Below, piece by piece: positions 11,789-24,928 of a stretch of 64,000 bases of DNA. A program made the position numbers and the translations under genes. Source of the DNA: Climacium dendroides (taxonomy: Eukaryota > Streptophyta > Bryopsida > Hypnales > Climaciaceae); contig CATNNA010000008.1 of assembly GCA_950106755.1 (NCBI GenBank), forward strand, positions 1,240,001-1,304,000, in the 5' to 3' direction. The stretch's first letter is position 1, and the number at the start of each line of letters is the position of its first letter. The notes under the pieces are model-generated. The model was not told the origin of the DNA. It worked only from the letters and a program-made list of their open reading frames with translations, and ran no database searches.

Positions 11789-12518
11789 TTGCAACAGTTG
11801 GGTTTGTCAAGTTTTCTTGCTTTCATTTTCCTACGTGCAATGTCTATGAGGTTTGAAATGATGGAGGCCCTCAAAGTGCAAGGTAAGCCGAATTCAATCT
11901 GGTTGAATTTGTCACGCATTGCCTTCACATTTTCTCCTCGAATTACCATGTTGCAACAACAAAGGGATGGCTTGGAGCATTGGCACCTTCTACATTGCCT
12001 CGCTTTCATATTTGTACGAGCAATGTGCATGAGATTTGAAGTTTGGGCAACAAAATACAAGGCAATGTGACTATCTCTATTTGAAATTCTCGCGCATTCC
12101 CTTTGAATTAAGACCATACAATAAGTTGTTACAAATAGTTTGAAAGTGATATCTTGCAACAGTTGGGTTTGTCAAGTTTTCTTGCTTTCATTTTCCTACA
12201 TGCAATGTCTATGAGGTTTGAAATGATCGAGGCCCTCAAAGTGCAAGGTAAGCCGAATTCAATCTTGTTGAATTTGTCACGCATTGCCTTCACATTTTCT
12301 CCTCGAATTACCATGTTGCAACAACAAAGGGATGGCTTGGAGCATTGGCACCTTCTACATTGCTTGGCTTTCATATTTGTACGAGCAATGTGCATGAGAT
12401 TTGAAGTTTGGGCAACAAAATACAAGGCAATGTGACTATCTCTATTTGAAATTCTCGCGCATTCCCTTTGAATTAAGACCATACAATAAGTTGTTACAAA
12501 TAGTTTGAAAGTGATATC
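11789..12518. repeat. Transition monomers (units 32-33)
   Basis: The unit at 11789 keeps the rare CTGGTTG mark (about 11901) of the dimer to its left but has CTCGA and CCTCG. The unit at 12154 carries the rare ATGATCG variant otherwise seen only at 109, exactly 33 monomers away. Together they join two different repeat registers. Confidence 0.8.
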
Positions 12519-13978
12519 TTGCAACAGTTGGGTTTGTCAAGTTTTCTTGCTTTCATTTTCCTACGTGCAATGTCTATGAGGTTTGAAATGATGGAGGCCC
12601 TCAAAGTGCAAGGCAAGCCGAATTCAATCTTGTTGAATTTGTCACGCATTGCCTTCACATTTTCTCCTCCAATTACCATGTTGCAACAACAAAGGGATGG
12701 CTTGGAGCATTGGCAACTTCTACATTGCTTGGCTTTCATATTTGTACGAGCAATGTGCATGAGATTTGAAGTTTGGGCAACAAAATACAAGGCAATGTGA
12801 CTATCTCTATTTGAAATTCTCGCGCATTCCCTTTGAATTAAGACCATACAATAAGTTGTTACAAATAGTTTGAAAGTGATATCTTGCAACAGTTGGGTTT
12901 GTCAAGTTTTCTTGCTTTCATTTTCCTACATGCAATGTCTATGAGGTTTGAAATGATGGAGGCCCTCAAAGTGCAAGGTAAGCCGAATTCAATCTTGTTG
13001 AATTTGTCACGCATTGCCTTCACATTTTCTCCTCGAATTACCATGTTGCAACAACAAAGGGATGGCTTGGAGCATTGGCACCTTCTACATTGCCTCGCTT
13101 TCATATTTGTACGAGCAATGTGCATGAGATTTGAAGTTTGGGCAACAAAATACAAGGCAATGTGACTATCTCTATTTGAAATTCTCGCGCATTCCCTTTG
13201 AATTAAGACCATACAATAAGTTGTTACAAATAGTTTGAAAGTGATATCTTGCAACAGTTGGGTTTGTCAAGTTTTCTTGCTTTCATTTTCCTACATGCAA
13301 TGTCTATGAGGTTTGAAATGATGGAGGCCCTCAAAGTGCAAGGCAAGCCGAATTCAATCTTGTTGAATTTGTCACGCATTGCCTTCACATTTTCTCCTCG
13401 AATTACCATGTTGCAACAACAAAGGGATGGCTTGGAGCATTGGCAACTTCTACATTGCCTCGCTTTCATATTTGTACGAGCAATGTGCATGAGATTTGAA
13501 GTTTGGGCAACAAAATACAAGGCAATGTGACTATCTCTATTTGAAATTCTCGCGCATTCCCTTTGAATTAAGACCATACAATAAGTTGTTACAAATAGTT
13601 TGAAAGTGATATCTTGCAACAGTTGGGTTTGTCAAGTTTTCTTGCTTTCATTTTCCTACGTGCAATGTCTATGAGGTTTGAAATGATGGAGGCCCTCAAA
13701 GTGCAAGGGAAGCCGAATTCAATCTTGTTGAATTTGTCACGCATTGCCTTCACATTTTCTCCTCGAATTACCATGTTGCAACAACAAAGGGATGGCTTGG
13801 AGCATTGGCAACTTCTACATTGCTTGGCTTTCATATTTGTACGAGCAATGTGCATGAGATTTGAAGTTTGGGCAACAAAATACAAGGCAATGTGACTATG
13901 TCTATTTGAAATTCTCGCGCATTCCCTTTGAATTAAGACCATACAATAAGTTGTTACAAATAGTTTGAAAGTGATATC
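12519..13978. repeat. 4-monomer repeat family B, copy 1 (1460 bp)
   Basis: Monomer order is CTCCA/GCAAC/CTTGG; ACATG/GCACC/CCTCG; ACATG/GCAAC/CCTCG; then ACGTG/GCAAC/CTTGG ending in TATGT. It differs from the next 1460 bp at two positions by eye, 13697 and 13709 (AAGGG). The last monomer has the first TATGT variant in the window. Confidence 0.88.
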
Positions 13979-15438
13979 TTGCAACAGTTGGGTTTGTCAA
14001 GTTTTCTTGCTTTCATTTTCCTACGTGCAATGTCTATGAGGTTTGAAATGATGGAGGCCCTCAAAGTGCAAGGCAAGCCGAATTCAATCTTGTTGAATTT
14101 GTCACGCATTGCCTTCACATTTTCTCCTCCAATTACCATGTTGCAACAACAAAGGGATGGCTTGGAGCATTGGCAACTTCTACATTGCTTGGCTTTCATA
14201 TTTGTACGAGCAATGTGCATGAGATTTGAAGTTTGGGCAACAAAATACAAGGCAATGTGACTATCTCTATTTGAAATTCTCGCGCATTCCCTTTGAATTA
14301 AGACCATACAATAAGTTGTTACAAATAGTTTGAAAGTGATATCTTGCAACAGTTGGGTTTGTCAAGTTTTCTTGCTTTCATTTTCCTACATGCAATGTCT
14401 ATGAGGTTTGAAATGATGGAGGCCCTCAAAGTGCAAGGTAAGCCGAATTCAATCTTGTTGAATTTGTCACGCATTGCCTTCACATTTTCTCCTCGAATTA
14501 CCATGTTGCAACAACAAAGGGATGGCTTGGAGCATTGGCACCTTCTACATTGCCTCGCTTTCATATTTGTACGAGCAATGTGCATGAGATTTGAAGTTTG
14601 GGCAACAAAATACAAGGCAATGTGACTATCTCTATTTGAAATTCTCGCGCATTCCCTTTGAATTAAGACCATACAATAAGTTGTTACAAATAGTTTGAAA
14701 GTGATATCTTGCAACAGTTGGGTTTGTCAAGTTTTCTTGCTTTCATTTTCCTACATGCAATGTCTATGAGGTTTGAAATGATGGAGGCCCTCAAAGTGCA
14801 AGGCAAGCCGAATTCAATCTTGTTGAATTTGTCACGCATTGCCTTCACATTTTCTCCTCGAATTACCATGTTGCAACAACAAAGGGATGGCTTGGAGCAT
14901 TGGCAACTTCTACATTGCCTCGCTTTCATATTTGTACGAGCAATGTGCATGAGATTTGAAGTTTGGGCAACAAAATACAAGGCAATGTGACTATCTCTAT
15001 TTGAAATTCTCGCGCATTCCCTTTGAATTAAGACCATACAATAAGTTGTTACAAATAGTTTGAAAGTGATATCTTGCAACAGTTGGGTTTGTCAAGTTTT
15101 CTTGCTTTCATTTTCCTACGTGCAATGTCTATGAGGTTTGAAATGATGGAGGCCCTGAAAGTGCAAGGTAAGCCGAATTCAATCTTGTTGAATTTGTCAC
15201 GCATTGCCTTCACATTTTCTCCTCGAATTACCATGTTGCAACAACAAAGGGATGGCTTGGAGCATTGGCAACTTCTACATTGCTTGGCTTTCATATTTGT
15301 ACGAGCAATGTGCATGAGATTTGAAGTTTGGGCAACAAAATACAAGGCAATGTGACTATGTCTATTTGAAATTCTCGCGCATTCCCTTTGAATTAAGACC
15401 ATACAATAAGTTGTTACAAATAGTTTGAAAGTGATATC
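13979..15438. repeat. 4-monomer repeat family B, copy 2 (1460 bp)
   Basis: Repeats 12519-13978. Its fourth monomer has CCCTG and AAGGT where copy 1 has CCCTC and AAGGG. Since CCCTG is common further left, the change may come from conversion by a neighbouring unit rather than a new mutation. Confidence 0.88.
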
Positions 15439-17263
15439 TTGCAACAGTTGGGTTTGTCAAGTTTTCTTGCTTTCATTTTCCTACGTGCAATGTCTATGAG
15501 GTTTGAAATGATGGAGGCCCTCAAAGTGCAAGGCAAGCCGAATTCAATCTTGTTGAATTTGTCACGCATTGCCTTCACATTTTCTCCTCCAATTACCATG
15601 TTGCAACAACAAAGGGATGGCTTGGAGCATTGGCACCTTCTACATTGCCTCGCTTTCATATTTGTACGAGCAATGTGCATGAGATTTGAAGTTTGGGCAA
15701 CAAAATACAAGGCAATGTGACTATCTCTATTTGAAATTCTCGCGCATTCCCTTCGAATTAAGACCATACAATAAGTTGTTACAAATAGTTTGAAAGTGAT
15801 ATCTTGCAACAGTTGGGTTTGTCAAGTTTTCTTGCTTTCATTTTCCTACGTGCAATGTCTATGAGGTTTGAAATGATGGAGGCCCTGAAAGTGCAAGGCA
15901 AGCCGAATTCAATCTTGTTGAATTTGTCACGCATTGCCTTCACATTTTCTCCTCCAATTACCATGTTGCAACAACAAAGGGATGGCTTGGAGCATTGGCA
16001 CCTTCTTCATTGCCTCGCTTTCATATTTGTACGAGCAATGTGCATGAGATTTGAAGTTTGGGCAACAAAATACAAGGCAATGTGCCTATCTCTATTTGAA
16101 ATTCTCGCGCATTCCCTTCGAATTAAGACCATACAATAAGTTGTTACAAATAGTTTGAAAGTGATATCTTGCAACAGTTGGGTTTGTCAAGTTTTCTTGC
16201 TTTCATTTTCCTACGTGCAATGTCTATGAGGTTTGAAATGATGGAGGCCCTCAAAGTGCAAGGCAAGCCGAATTCAATCTTGTTGAATTTGTCACGCATT
16301 GCCTTCACATTTTCTCCTCCAATTACCATGTTGCAACAACAAAGGGATGGCTTGGAGCATTGGCAACTTCTACATTGCTTGGCTTTCATATTTGTACGAG
16401 CAATGTGCATGAGATTTGAAGTTTGGGCAACAAAATACAAGGCAATGTGACTATCTCTATTTGAAATTCTCGCGCATTCCCTTTGAATTAAGACCATACA
16501 ATAAGTTGTTACAAATAGTTTGAAAGTGATATCTTGCAACAGTTGGGTTTGTCAAGTTTTCTTGCTTTCATTTTCCTACGTGCAATGTCTATGAGGTTTG
16601 AAATGATGGAGGCCCTGAAAGTGCAAGGTAAGCCGAATTCAATCTTGTTGAATTTGTCACGCATTGCCTTCACATTTTCTCCTCGAATTACCATGTTGCA
16701 ACAACAAAGGGATGGCTTGGAGCATTGGCAACTTCTACATTGCTTGGCTTTCATATTTGTACGAGCAATGTGCATGAGATTTGAAGTTTGGGCAACAAAA
16801 TACAAGGCAATGTGACTATCTCTATTTGAAATTCTCGCGCATTCCCTTCGAATTAAGACCATACAATAAGTTGTTACAAATAGTTTGAAAGTGATATCTT
16901 GCAACAGTTGGGTTTGTCAAGTTTTCTTGCTTTCATTTTCCTACGTGCAATGTCTATGAGGTTTGAAATGATGGAGGCCCTCAAAGTGCAAGGCAAGCCG
17001 AATTCAATCTTGTTGAATTTGTCACGCATTGCCTTCACATTTTCTCCTCCAATTACCATGTTGCAACAACAAAGGGATGGCTTGGAGCATTGGCACCTTC
17101 TACATTGCCTCGCTTTCATATTTGTACGAGCAATGTGCATGAGATTTGAAGTTTGGGCAACAAAATACAAGGCAATGTGACTATGTCTATTTGAAATTCT
17201 CGCGCATTCCCTTTGAATTAAGACCATACAATAAGTTGTTACAAATAGTTTGAAAGTGATATC
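15439..17263. repeat. 4-monomer step with TTCTTCAT marker (units 42-46)
   Basis: Monomers at 15439 and 15804 resemble those at 16899 and 17264, a step of 1460 bp. The unit at 15804 has the marker CTTCTTCAT in place of CTTCTACAT together with GTGCC; the same combination recurs at 17264, 17994 and 18724. The units at 16169 and 16534 between them are plain CTCCA/GCAAC and CCCTG/GCAAC types. Confidence 0.75.
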
Positions 17264-17993
17264 TTGCAACAGTTGGGTTTGTCAAGTTTTCTTGCTTTCA
17301 TTTTCCTACGTGCAATGTCTATGAGGTTTGAAATGATGGAGGCCCTCAAAGTGCAAGGCAAGCCGAATTCAATCTTGTTGAATTTGTCACGCATTGCCTT
17401 CACATTTTCTCCTCCAATTACCATGTTGCAACAACAAAGGGATGGCTTGGAGCATTGGCACCTTCTTCATTGCCTCGCTTTCATATTTGTACGAGCAATG
17501 TGCATGAGATTTGAAGTTTGGGCAACAAAATACAAGGCAATGTGCCTATCTCTATTTGAAATTCTCGCGCATTCCCTTCGAATTAAGACCATACAATAAG
17601 TTGTTACAAATAGTTTGAAAGTGATATCTTGCAACAGTTGGGTTTGTCAAGTTTTCTTGCTTTCATTTTCCTACGTGCAATGTCTATGAGGTTTGAAATG
17701 ATGGAGGCCCTCAAAGTGCAAGGCAAGCCGAATTCAATCTTGTTGAATTTGTCACGCATTGCCTTCACATTTTCTCCTCGAATTACCATGTTGCAACAAC
17801 AAAGGGATGGCTTGGAGCATTGGCACCTTCTACATTGCTTGGCTTTCATATTTGTACGAGCAATGTGCATGAGATTTGAAGTTTGGGCAACAAAATACAA
17901 GGCAATGTGACTATCTCTATTTGAAATTCTCGCGCATTCCCTTCGAATTAAGACCATACAATAAGTTGTTACAAATAGTTTGAAAGTGATATC
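17264..17993. repeat. 2-monomer repeat family C, copy 1 (730 bp)
   Basis: A CTTCTTCAT/CTCCA/GTGCC monomer is followed by an ACGTG/CTCGA/GCACC/CTTGG monomer. I found no difference by eye from the next 730 bp. The preceding junction (CTTTG) differs from that before copy 2 (CTTCG). Confidence 0.88.
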
Positions 17994-18723
17994 TTGCAAC
18001 AGTTGGGTTTGTCAAGTTTTCTTGCTTTCATTTTCCTACGTGCAATGTCTATGAGGTTTGAAATGATGGAGGCCCTCAAAGTGCAAGGCAAGCCGAATTC
18101 AATCTTGTTGAATTTGTCACGCATTGCCTTCACATTTTCTCCTCCAATTACCATGTTGCAACAACAAAGGGATGGCTTGGAGCATTGGCACCTTCTTCAT
18201 TGCCTCGCTTTCATATTTGTACGAGCAATGTGCATGAGATTTGAAGTTTGGGCAACAAAATACAAGGCAATGTGCCTATCTCTATTTGAAATTCTCGCGC
18301 ATTCCCTTCGAATTAAGACCATACAATAAGTTGTTACAAATAGTTTGAAAGTGATATCTTGCAACAGTTGGGTTTGTCAAGTTTTCTTGCTTTCATTTTC
18401 CTACGTGCAATGTCTATGAGGTTTGAAATGATGGAGGCCCTCAAAGTGCAAGGCAAGCCGAATTCAATCTTGTTGAATTTGTCACGCATTGCCTTCACAT
18501 TTTCTCCTCGAATTACCATGTTGCAACAACAAAGGGATGGCTTGGAGCATTGGCACCTTCTACATTGCTTGGCTTTCATATTTGTACGAGCAATGTGCAT
18601 GAGATTTGAAGTTTGGGCAACAAAATACAAGGCAATGTGACTATCTCTATTTGAAATTCTCGCGCATTCCCTTCGAATTAAGACCATACAATAAGTTGTT
18701 ACAAATAGTTTGAAAGTGATATC
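17994..18723. repeat. 2-monomer repeat family C, copy 2 (730 bp)
   Basis: Looks identical to 17264-17993. It is followed by one more first-type monomer, so the family runs for two and a half copies. Confidence 0.88.
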
Positions 18724-19088
18724 TTGCAACAGTTGGGTTTGTCAAGTTTTCTTGCTTTCATTTTCCTACGTGCAATGTCTATGAGGTTTGAAATGATGGA
18801 GGCCCTGAAAGTGCAAGGCAAGCCGAATTCAATCTTGTTGAATTTGTCACGCATTGCCTTCACATTTTCTCCTCCAATTACCATGTTGCAACAACAAAGG
18901 GATGGCTTGGAGCATTGGCACCTTCTTCATTGCCTCGCTTTCATATTTGTACGAGCAATGTGCATGAGATTTGAAGTTTGGGCAACAAAATACAAGGCAA
19001 TGTGCCTATCTCTATTTGAAATTCTCGCGCATTCCCTTCGAATTAAGACCATACAATAAGTTGTTACAAATAGTTTGAAAGTGATATC
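18724..19088. repeat. 2-monomer repeat family C, half copy
   Basis: A single CTTCTTCAT/CTCCA/GTGCC monomer. It has CCCTG (G at 18807) like the unit at 15804, and unlike those at 17264 and 17994. This makes it closest to the unit eight monomers to its left. Confidence 0.82.
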
Positions 19089-19818
19089 TTGCAACAGTTG
19101 GGTTTGTCAAGTTTTCTTGCTTTCATTTTCCTACGTGCAATGTCTATGAGGTTTGAAATGATGGAGGCCCTCAAAGTGCAAGGCAAGCCGAATTCAATCT
19201 TGTTGAATTTGTCACGCATTGCCTTCACATTTTCTCCTCGAATTACCATGTTGCAACAACAAAGGGATGGCTTGGAGCATTGGCAACTTCTACATTGCTT
19301 GGCTTTCATATTTGTACGAGCAATGTGCATGAGATTTGAAGTTTGGGCAACAAAATACAAGGCAATGTGACTATCTCTATTTGAAATTCTCGCGCATTCC
19401 CTTCGAATTTAGACCATACAATAAGTTGTTACAAATAGTTTGAAAGTGATATCTTGCAACAGTTGGGTTTGTCAAGTTTTCTTGCTTTCATTTTCCTACA
19501 TGCAATGTCTATGAGGTTTGAAATGATGGAGGCCCTCAAAGTGCAAGGTAAGCCGAATTCAATCTTGTTGAATTTGTCACGCATTGCCTTCACATTTTCT
19601 CCTCCAATTACCATGTTGCAACAACAAAGGGATGGCTTGGAGCATTGGCACCTTCTACATTGCCTCGCTTTCATATTTGTACGAGCAATGTGCATGAGAT
19701 TTGAAGTTTGGGCAACAAAATACAAGGCAATGTGACTATCTCTATTTGAAATTCTCGCGCATTTCCTCCCAATTTAGACCATACAATAAGTTGTTACAAA
19801 TAGTTTGAAAGTGATATC
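19089..19818. repeat. Transition monomers (units 52-53)
   Basis: The unit at 19089 is a plain ACGTG/CTCGA/GCAAC type. The unit at 19454 is ACATG/CTCCA/GCACC and ends with a unique ATTTCCTCCC near 19761-19770, a variant of the ATTTCCTTCC form found elsewhere. These join family C to the second 6-monomer HOR. Confidence 0.8.
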
Positions 19819-22008
19819 TTGCAACAGTTGGGTTTGTCAAGTTTTCTTGCTTTCATTTTCCTACGTGCAATGTCTATGAGGTTTGAAATGATGGAGGCCC
19901 TCAAAGTGCAAGGCAAGCCGAATTCAATCTTGTTGAATTTGTCACGCATTGCCTTCACATTTTCTCCTCCAATTACCATGTTGCAACAACAAAGGGATGG
20001 CTTGGAGCATTGGCAACTTCTACATTGCTTGGCTTTCATATTTGTACGAGCAATGTGCATGAGATTTGAAGTTTGGGCAACAAAATACAAGGCAATGTGA
20101 CTATGTCTATTTGAAATTCTCGCGCATTCCCTTTGAATTAAGACCATACAATAAGTTGTTACAAATAGTTTGAAAGTGATATCTTGCAACAGTTGGGTTT
20201 GTCAAGTTTTCTTGCTTTCATTTTCCTACGTGCAATGTCTATGAGGTTTGAAATGATGGAGGCCCTCAAAGTGCAAGGCAAGCCGAATTCAATCTTGTTG
20301 AATTTGTCACGCATTGCCTTCACATTTTCTCCTCCAATTACCATGTTGCAACAACAAAGGGATGGCTTGGAGCATTGGCAACTTCTACATTGCTTGGCTT
20401 TCATATTTGTACGAGCAATGTGCATGAGATTTGAAGTTTGGGCAACAAAATACAAGGCAATGTGACTATGTCTATTTGAAATTCTCGCGCATTCCCTTTG
20501 AATTAAGACCATACAATAAGTTGTTACAAATAGTTTGAAAGTGATATCTTGCAACAGTTGGGTTTGTCAAGTTTTCTTGATTTCATTTTCCTACGTGCAA
20601 TGTCTATGAGGTTTGAAATGATGGAGGCCCTCAAAGTGCAAGGTAAGCCGAATTCAATCTTGTTGAATTTGTCACGCATTGCCTTCACATTTTCTCCTCC
20701 AATTACCATGTTGCAACAACAAAGGGATGGCTTGGAGCATTGGCAACTTCTACATTGCCTCGCTTTCATATTTGTACGAGCAATGTGCATGAGATTTGAA
20801 GTTTGGGCAACAAAATACAAGGCAATGTGCCTATCTCTATTTGAAATTCTCGCGCATTCCCTTCGAATTAAGACGATACAATAAGTTGTTACAAATAGTT
20901 TGAAAGTGATATCTTGCAACAGTTGGGTTTGTCAAGTTTTCTTGCTTTCATTTTCCTACATGCAATGTCTATGAGGTTTGAAATGATGGAGGCCCTCAAA
21001 GTGCAAGGTAAGCCGAATTCAATCTTGTTGAATTTGTCACGCATTGCCTTCACATTTTCTCCTCCAATTACCATGTTGCAACAACAAAGGGATGGCTTGG
21101 AGCATTGGCACCTTCTACATTGCCTCGCTTTCATATTTGTACGAGCAATGTGCATGAGATTTGAAGTTTGGGCAACAAAATACAAGGCAATGTGACTATC
21201 TCTATTTGAAATTCTCGCGCATTCCCTTTGAATTAAGACCATACAATAAGTTGTTACAAATAGTTTGAAAGTGATATCTTGCAACAGTTGGGTTTGTCAA
21301 GTTTTCTTGCTTTCATTTTCCTACGTGCAATGTCTATGAGGTTTGAAATGATGGAGGCCCTGAAAGTGCAAGGCAAGCCGAATTCAATCTTGTTGAATTT
21401 GTCACGCATTGCCTTCACATTTTCTCCTCCAATTACCATGTTGCAACAACAAAGGGATGGCTTGGAGCATTGGCACCTTCTACATTGCCTCGCTTTCATA
21501 TTTGTACGAGCAATGTGCATGAGATTTGAAGTTTGGGCAACAAAATACAAGGCAATGTGACTATCTCTATTTGAAATTCTCGCGCATTCCCTTTGAATTA
21601 AGACCATACAATAAGTTGTTACAAATAGTTTGAAAGTGATATCTTGCAACAGTTGGGTTTGTCAAGTTTTCTTGCTTTCATTTTCCTACGTGCAATGTCT
21701 ATGAGGTTTGAAATGATGGAGGCCCTCAAAGTGCAAGGTAAGCCGAATTCAATCTTGTTGAATTTGTCACGCATTGCCTTCACATTTTCTCCTCCAATTA
21801 CCATGTTGCAACAACAAAGGGATGGCTTGGAGCATTGGCAACTTCTACATTGCTTGGCTTTCATATTTGTACGAGCAATGTGCATGAGATTTGAAGTTTG
21901 GGCAACAAAATACAAGGCAATGTGACTATCTCTATTTGAAATTCTCGCGCATTCCCTTCGAATTAAGACCATACAATAAGTTGTTACAAATAGTTTGAAA
22001 GTGATATC
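19819..22008. repeat. 6-monomer HOR family D, copy 1 (2190 bp)
   Basis: Order: two CTCCA/GCAAC monomers ending TATGT; a monomer with TCTTGATTTC (A for C), GTGCC and AGACGAT; an ACATG/CTCCA/GCACC monomer; a CCCTG/CTCCA/GCACC monomer; and a CTCCA/GCAAC monomer with AAGGT. Two differences from copy 2 are visible by eye, at 21852 and 21959. The rare AGACGAT occurs only here and in copy 2. Confidence 0.92.
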
Positions 22009-24198
22009 TTGCAACAGTTGGGTTTGTCAAGTTTTCTTGCTTTCATTTTCCTACGTGCAATGTCTATGAGGTTTGAAATGATGGAGGCCCTCAAAGTGCA
22101 AGGCAAGCCGAATTCAATCTTGTTGAATTTGTCACGCATTGCCTTCACATTTTCTCCTCCAATTACCATGTTGCAACAACAAAGGGATGGCTTGGAGCAT
22201 TGGCAACTTCTACATTGCTTGGCTTTCATATTTGTACGAGCAATGTGCATGAGATTTGAAGTTTGGGCAACAAAATACAAGGCAATGTGACTATGTCTAT
22301 TTGAAATTCTCGCGCATTCCCTTTGAATTAAGACCATACAATAAGTTGTTACAAATAGTTTGAAAGTGATATCTTGCAACAGTTGGGTTTGTCAAGTTTT
22401 CTTGCTTTCATTTTCCTACGTGCAATGTCTATGAGGTTTGAAATGATGGAGGCCCTCAAAGTGCAAGGCAAGCCGAATTCAATCTTGTTGAATTTGTCAC
22501 GCATTGCCTTCACATTTTCTCCTCCAATTACCATGTTGCAACAACAAAGGGATGGCTTGGAGCATTGGCAACTTCTACATTGCTTGGCTTTCATATTTGT
22601 ACGAGCAATGTGCATGAGATTTGAAGTTTGGGCAACAAAATACAAGGCAATGTGACTATGTCTATTTGAAATTCTCGCGCATTCCCTTTGAATTAAGACC
22701 ATACAATAAGTTGTTACAAATAGTTTGAAAGTGATATCTTGCAACAGTTGGGTTTGTCAAGTTTTCTTGATTTCATTTTCCTACGTGCAATGTCTATGAG
22801 GTTTGAAATGATGGAGGCCCTCAAAGTGCAAGGTAAGCCGAATTCAATCTTGTTGAATTTGTCACGCATTGCCTTCACATTTTCTCCTCCAATTACCATG
22901 TTGCAACAACAAAGGGATGGCTTGGAGCATTGGCAACTTCTACATTGCCTCGCTTTCATATTTGTACGAGCAATGTGCATGAGATTTGAAGTTTGGGCAA
23001 CAAAATACAAGGCAATGTGCCTATCTCTATTTGAAATTCTCGCGCATTCCCTTCGAATTAAGACGATACAATAAGTTGTTACAAATAGTTTGAAAGTGAT
23101 ATCTTGCAACAGTTGGGTTTGTCAAGTTTTCTTGCTTTCATTTTCCTACATGCAATGTCTATGAGGTTTGAAATGATGGAGGCCCTCAAAGTGCAAGGTA
23201 AGCCGAATTCAATCTTGTTGAATTTGTCACGCATTGCCTTCACATTTTCTCCTCCAATTACCATGTTGCAACAACAAAGGGATGGCTTGGAGCATTGGCA
23301 CCTTCTACATTGCCTCGCTTTCATATTTGTACGAGCAATGTGCATGAGATTTGAAGTTTGGGCAACAAAATACAAGGCAATGTGACTATCTCTATTTGAA
23401 ATTCTCGCGCATTCCCTTTGAATTAAGACCATACAATAAGTTGTTACAAATAGTTTGAAAGTGATATCTTGCAACAGTTGGGTTTGTCAAGTTTTCTTGC
23501 TTTCATTTTCCTACGTGCAATGTCTATGAGGTTTGAAATGATGGAGGCCCTGAAAGTGCAAGGCAAGCCGAATTCAATCTTGTTGAATTTGTCACGCATT
23601 GCCTTCACATTTTCTCCTCCAATTACCATGTTGCAACAACAAAGGGATGGCTTGGAGCATTGGCACCTTCTACATTGCCTCGCTTTCATATTTGTACGAG
23701 CAATGTGCATGAGATTTGAAGTTTGGGCAACAAAATACAAGGCAATGTGACTATCTCTATTTGAAATTCTCGCGCATTCCCTTTGAATTAAGACCATACA
23801 ATAAGTTGTTACAAATAGTTTGAAAGTGATATCTTGCAACAGTTGGGTTTGTCAAGTTTTCTTGCTTTCATTTTCCTACGTGCAATGTCTATGAGGTTTG
23901 AAATGATGGAGGCCCTCAAAGTGCAAGGTAAGCCGAATTCAATCTTGTTGAATTTGTCACGCATTGCCTTCACATTTTCTCCTCCAATTACCATGTTGCA
24001 ACAACAAAGGGATGGCTTGGAGCATTGGCAACTTCTACATTACTTGGCTTTCATATTTGTACGAGCAATGTGCATGAGATTTGAAGTTTGGGCAACAAAA
24101 TACAAGGCAATGTGACTATCTCTATTTGAAATTCTCGCGCATTCCCTTTGAATTAAGACCATACAATAAGTTGTTACAAATAGTTTGAAAGTGATATC
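22009..24198. repeat. 6-monomer HOR family D, copy 2 (2190 bp)
   Basis: Repeats 19819-22008 in the same order. The last monomer has a unique TACATTAC (A at 24042). Its last three monomers also form the start of a 5-monomer repeat, so two registers overlap here. Confidence 0.92.
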
Positions 24199-24928
24199 TT
24201 GCAACAGTTGGGTTTGTCAAGTTTTCTTGCTTTCATTTTCCTACATGCAATGTCTATGAGGTTTGAAATGATGGAGGCCCTCAAAGTGCAAGGTAAGCCG
24301 AATTCAATCTTGTTGAATTTGTCACGCATTGCCTTCACATTTTCTCCTCGAATTACCATGTTGCAACAACAAAGGGATGGCTTGGAGCATTGGCAACTTC
24401 TACATTGCTTGGCTTTCATATTTGTACGAGCAATGTGCATGAGATTTGAAGTTTGGGCAACAAAATACAAGGCAATGTGACTATCTCTATTTGAAATTCT
24501 CGCGCATTCCCTTTGAATTAAGACCATACAATAAGTTGTTACAAATAGTTTGAAAGTGATATCTTGCAACAGTTGGGTTTGTCAAGTTTTCTTGCTTTCA
24601 TTTTCCTACGTGCAATGTCTATGAGGTTTGAAATGATGGAGGCCCTCAAAGTGCAAGGTAAGCCGAATTCAATCTTGTTGAATTTGTCACGCATTGCCTT
24701 CACATTTTCTCCTCCAATTACCATGTTGCAACAACAAAGGGATGGCTTGGAGCATTGGCAACTTCTACATTGCCTCGCTTTCATATTTGTACGAGCAATG
24801 TGCATGAGATTTGAAGTTTGGGCAACAAAATACAAGGCAATGTGCCTATCTCTATTTGAAATTCTCGCGCATTCCCTTCGAATTAAGACCATACAATAAG
24901 TTGTTACAAATAGTTTGAAAGTGATATC
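23104..24928. repeat. 5-monomer repeat family E, copy 1 (1825 bp)
   Basis: Order: ACATG/CTCCA/GCACC; CCCTG/CTCCA/GCACC; CTCCA/GCAAC; ACATG/CTCGA/GCAAC; CTCCA/GCAAC/GTGCC. The first four monomers match copy 2 with one visible difference (24042). The first three monomers overlap the end of HOR family D. Confidence 0.88.
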
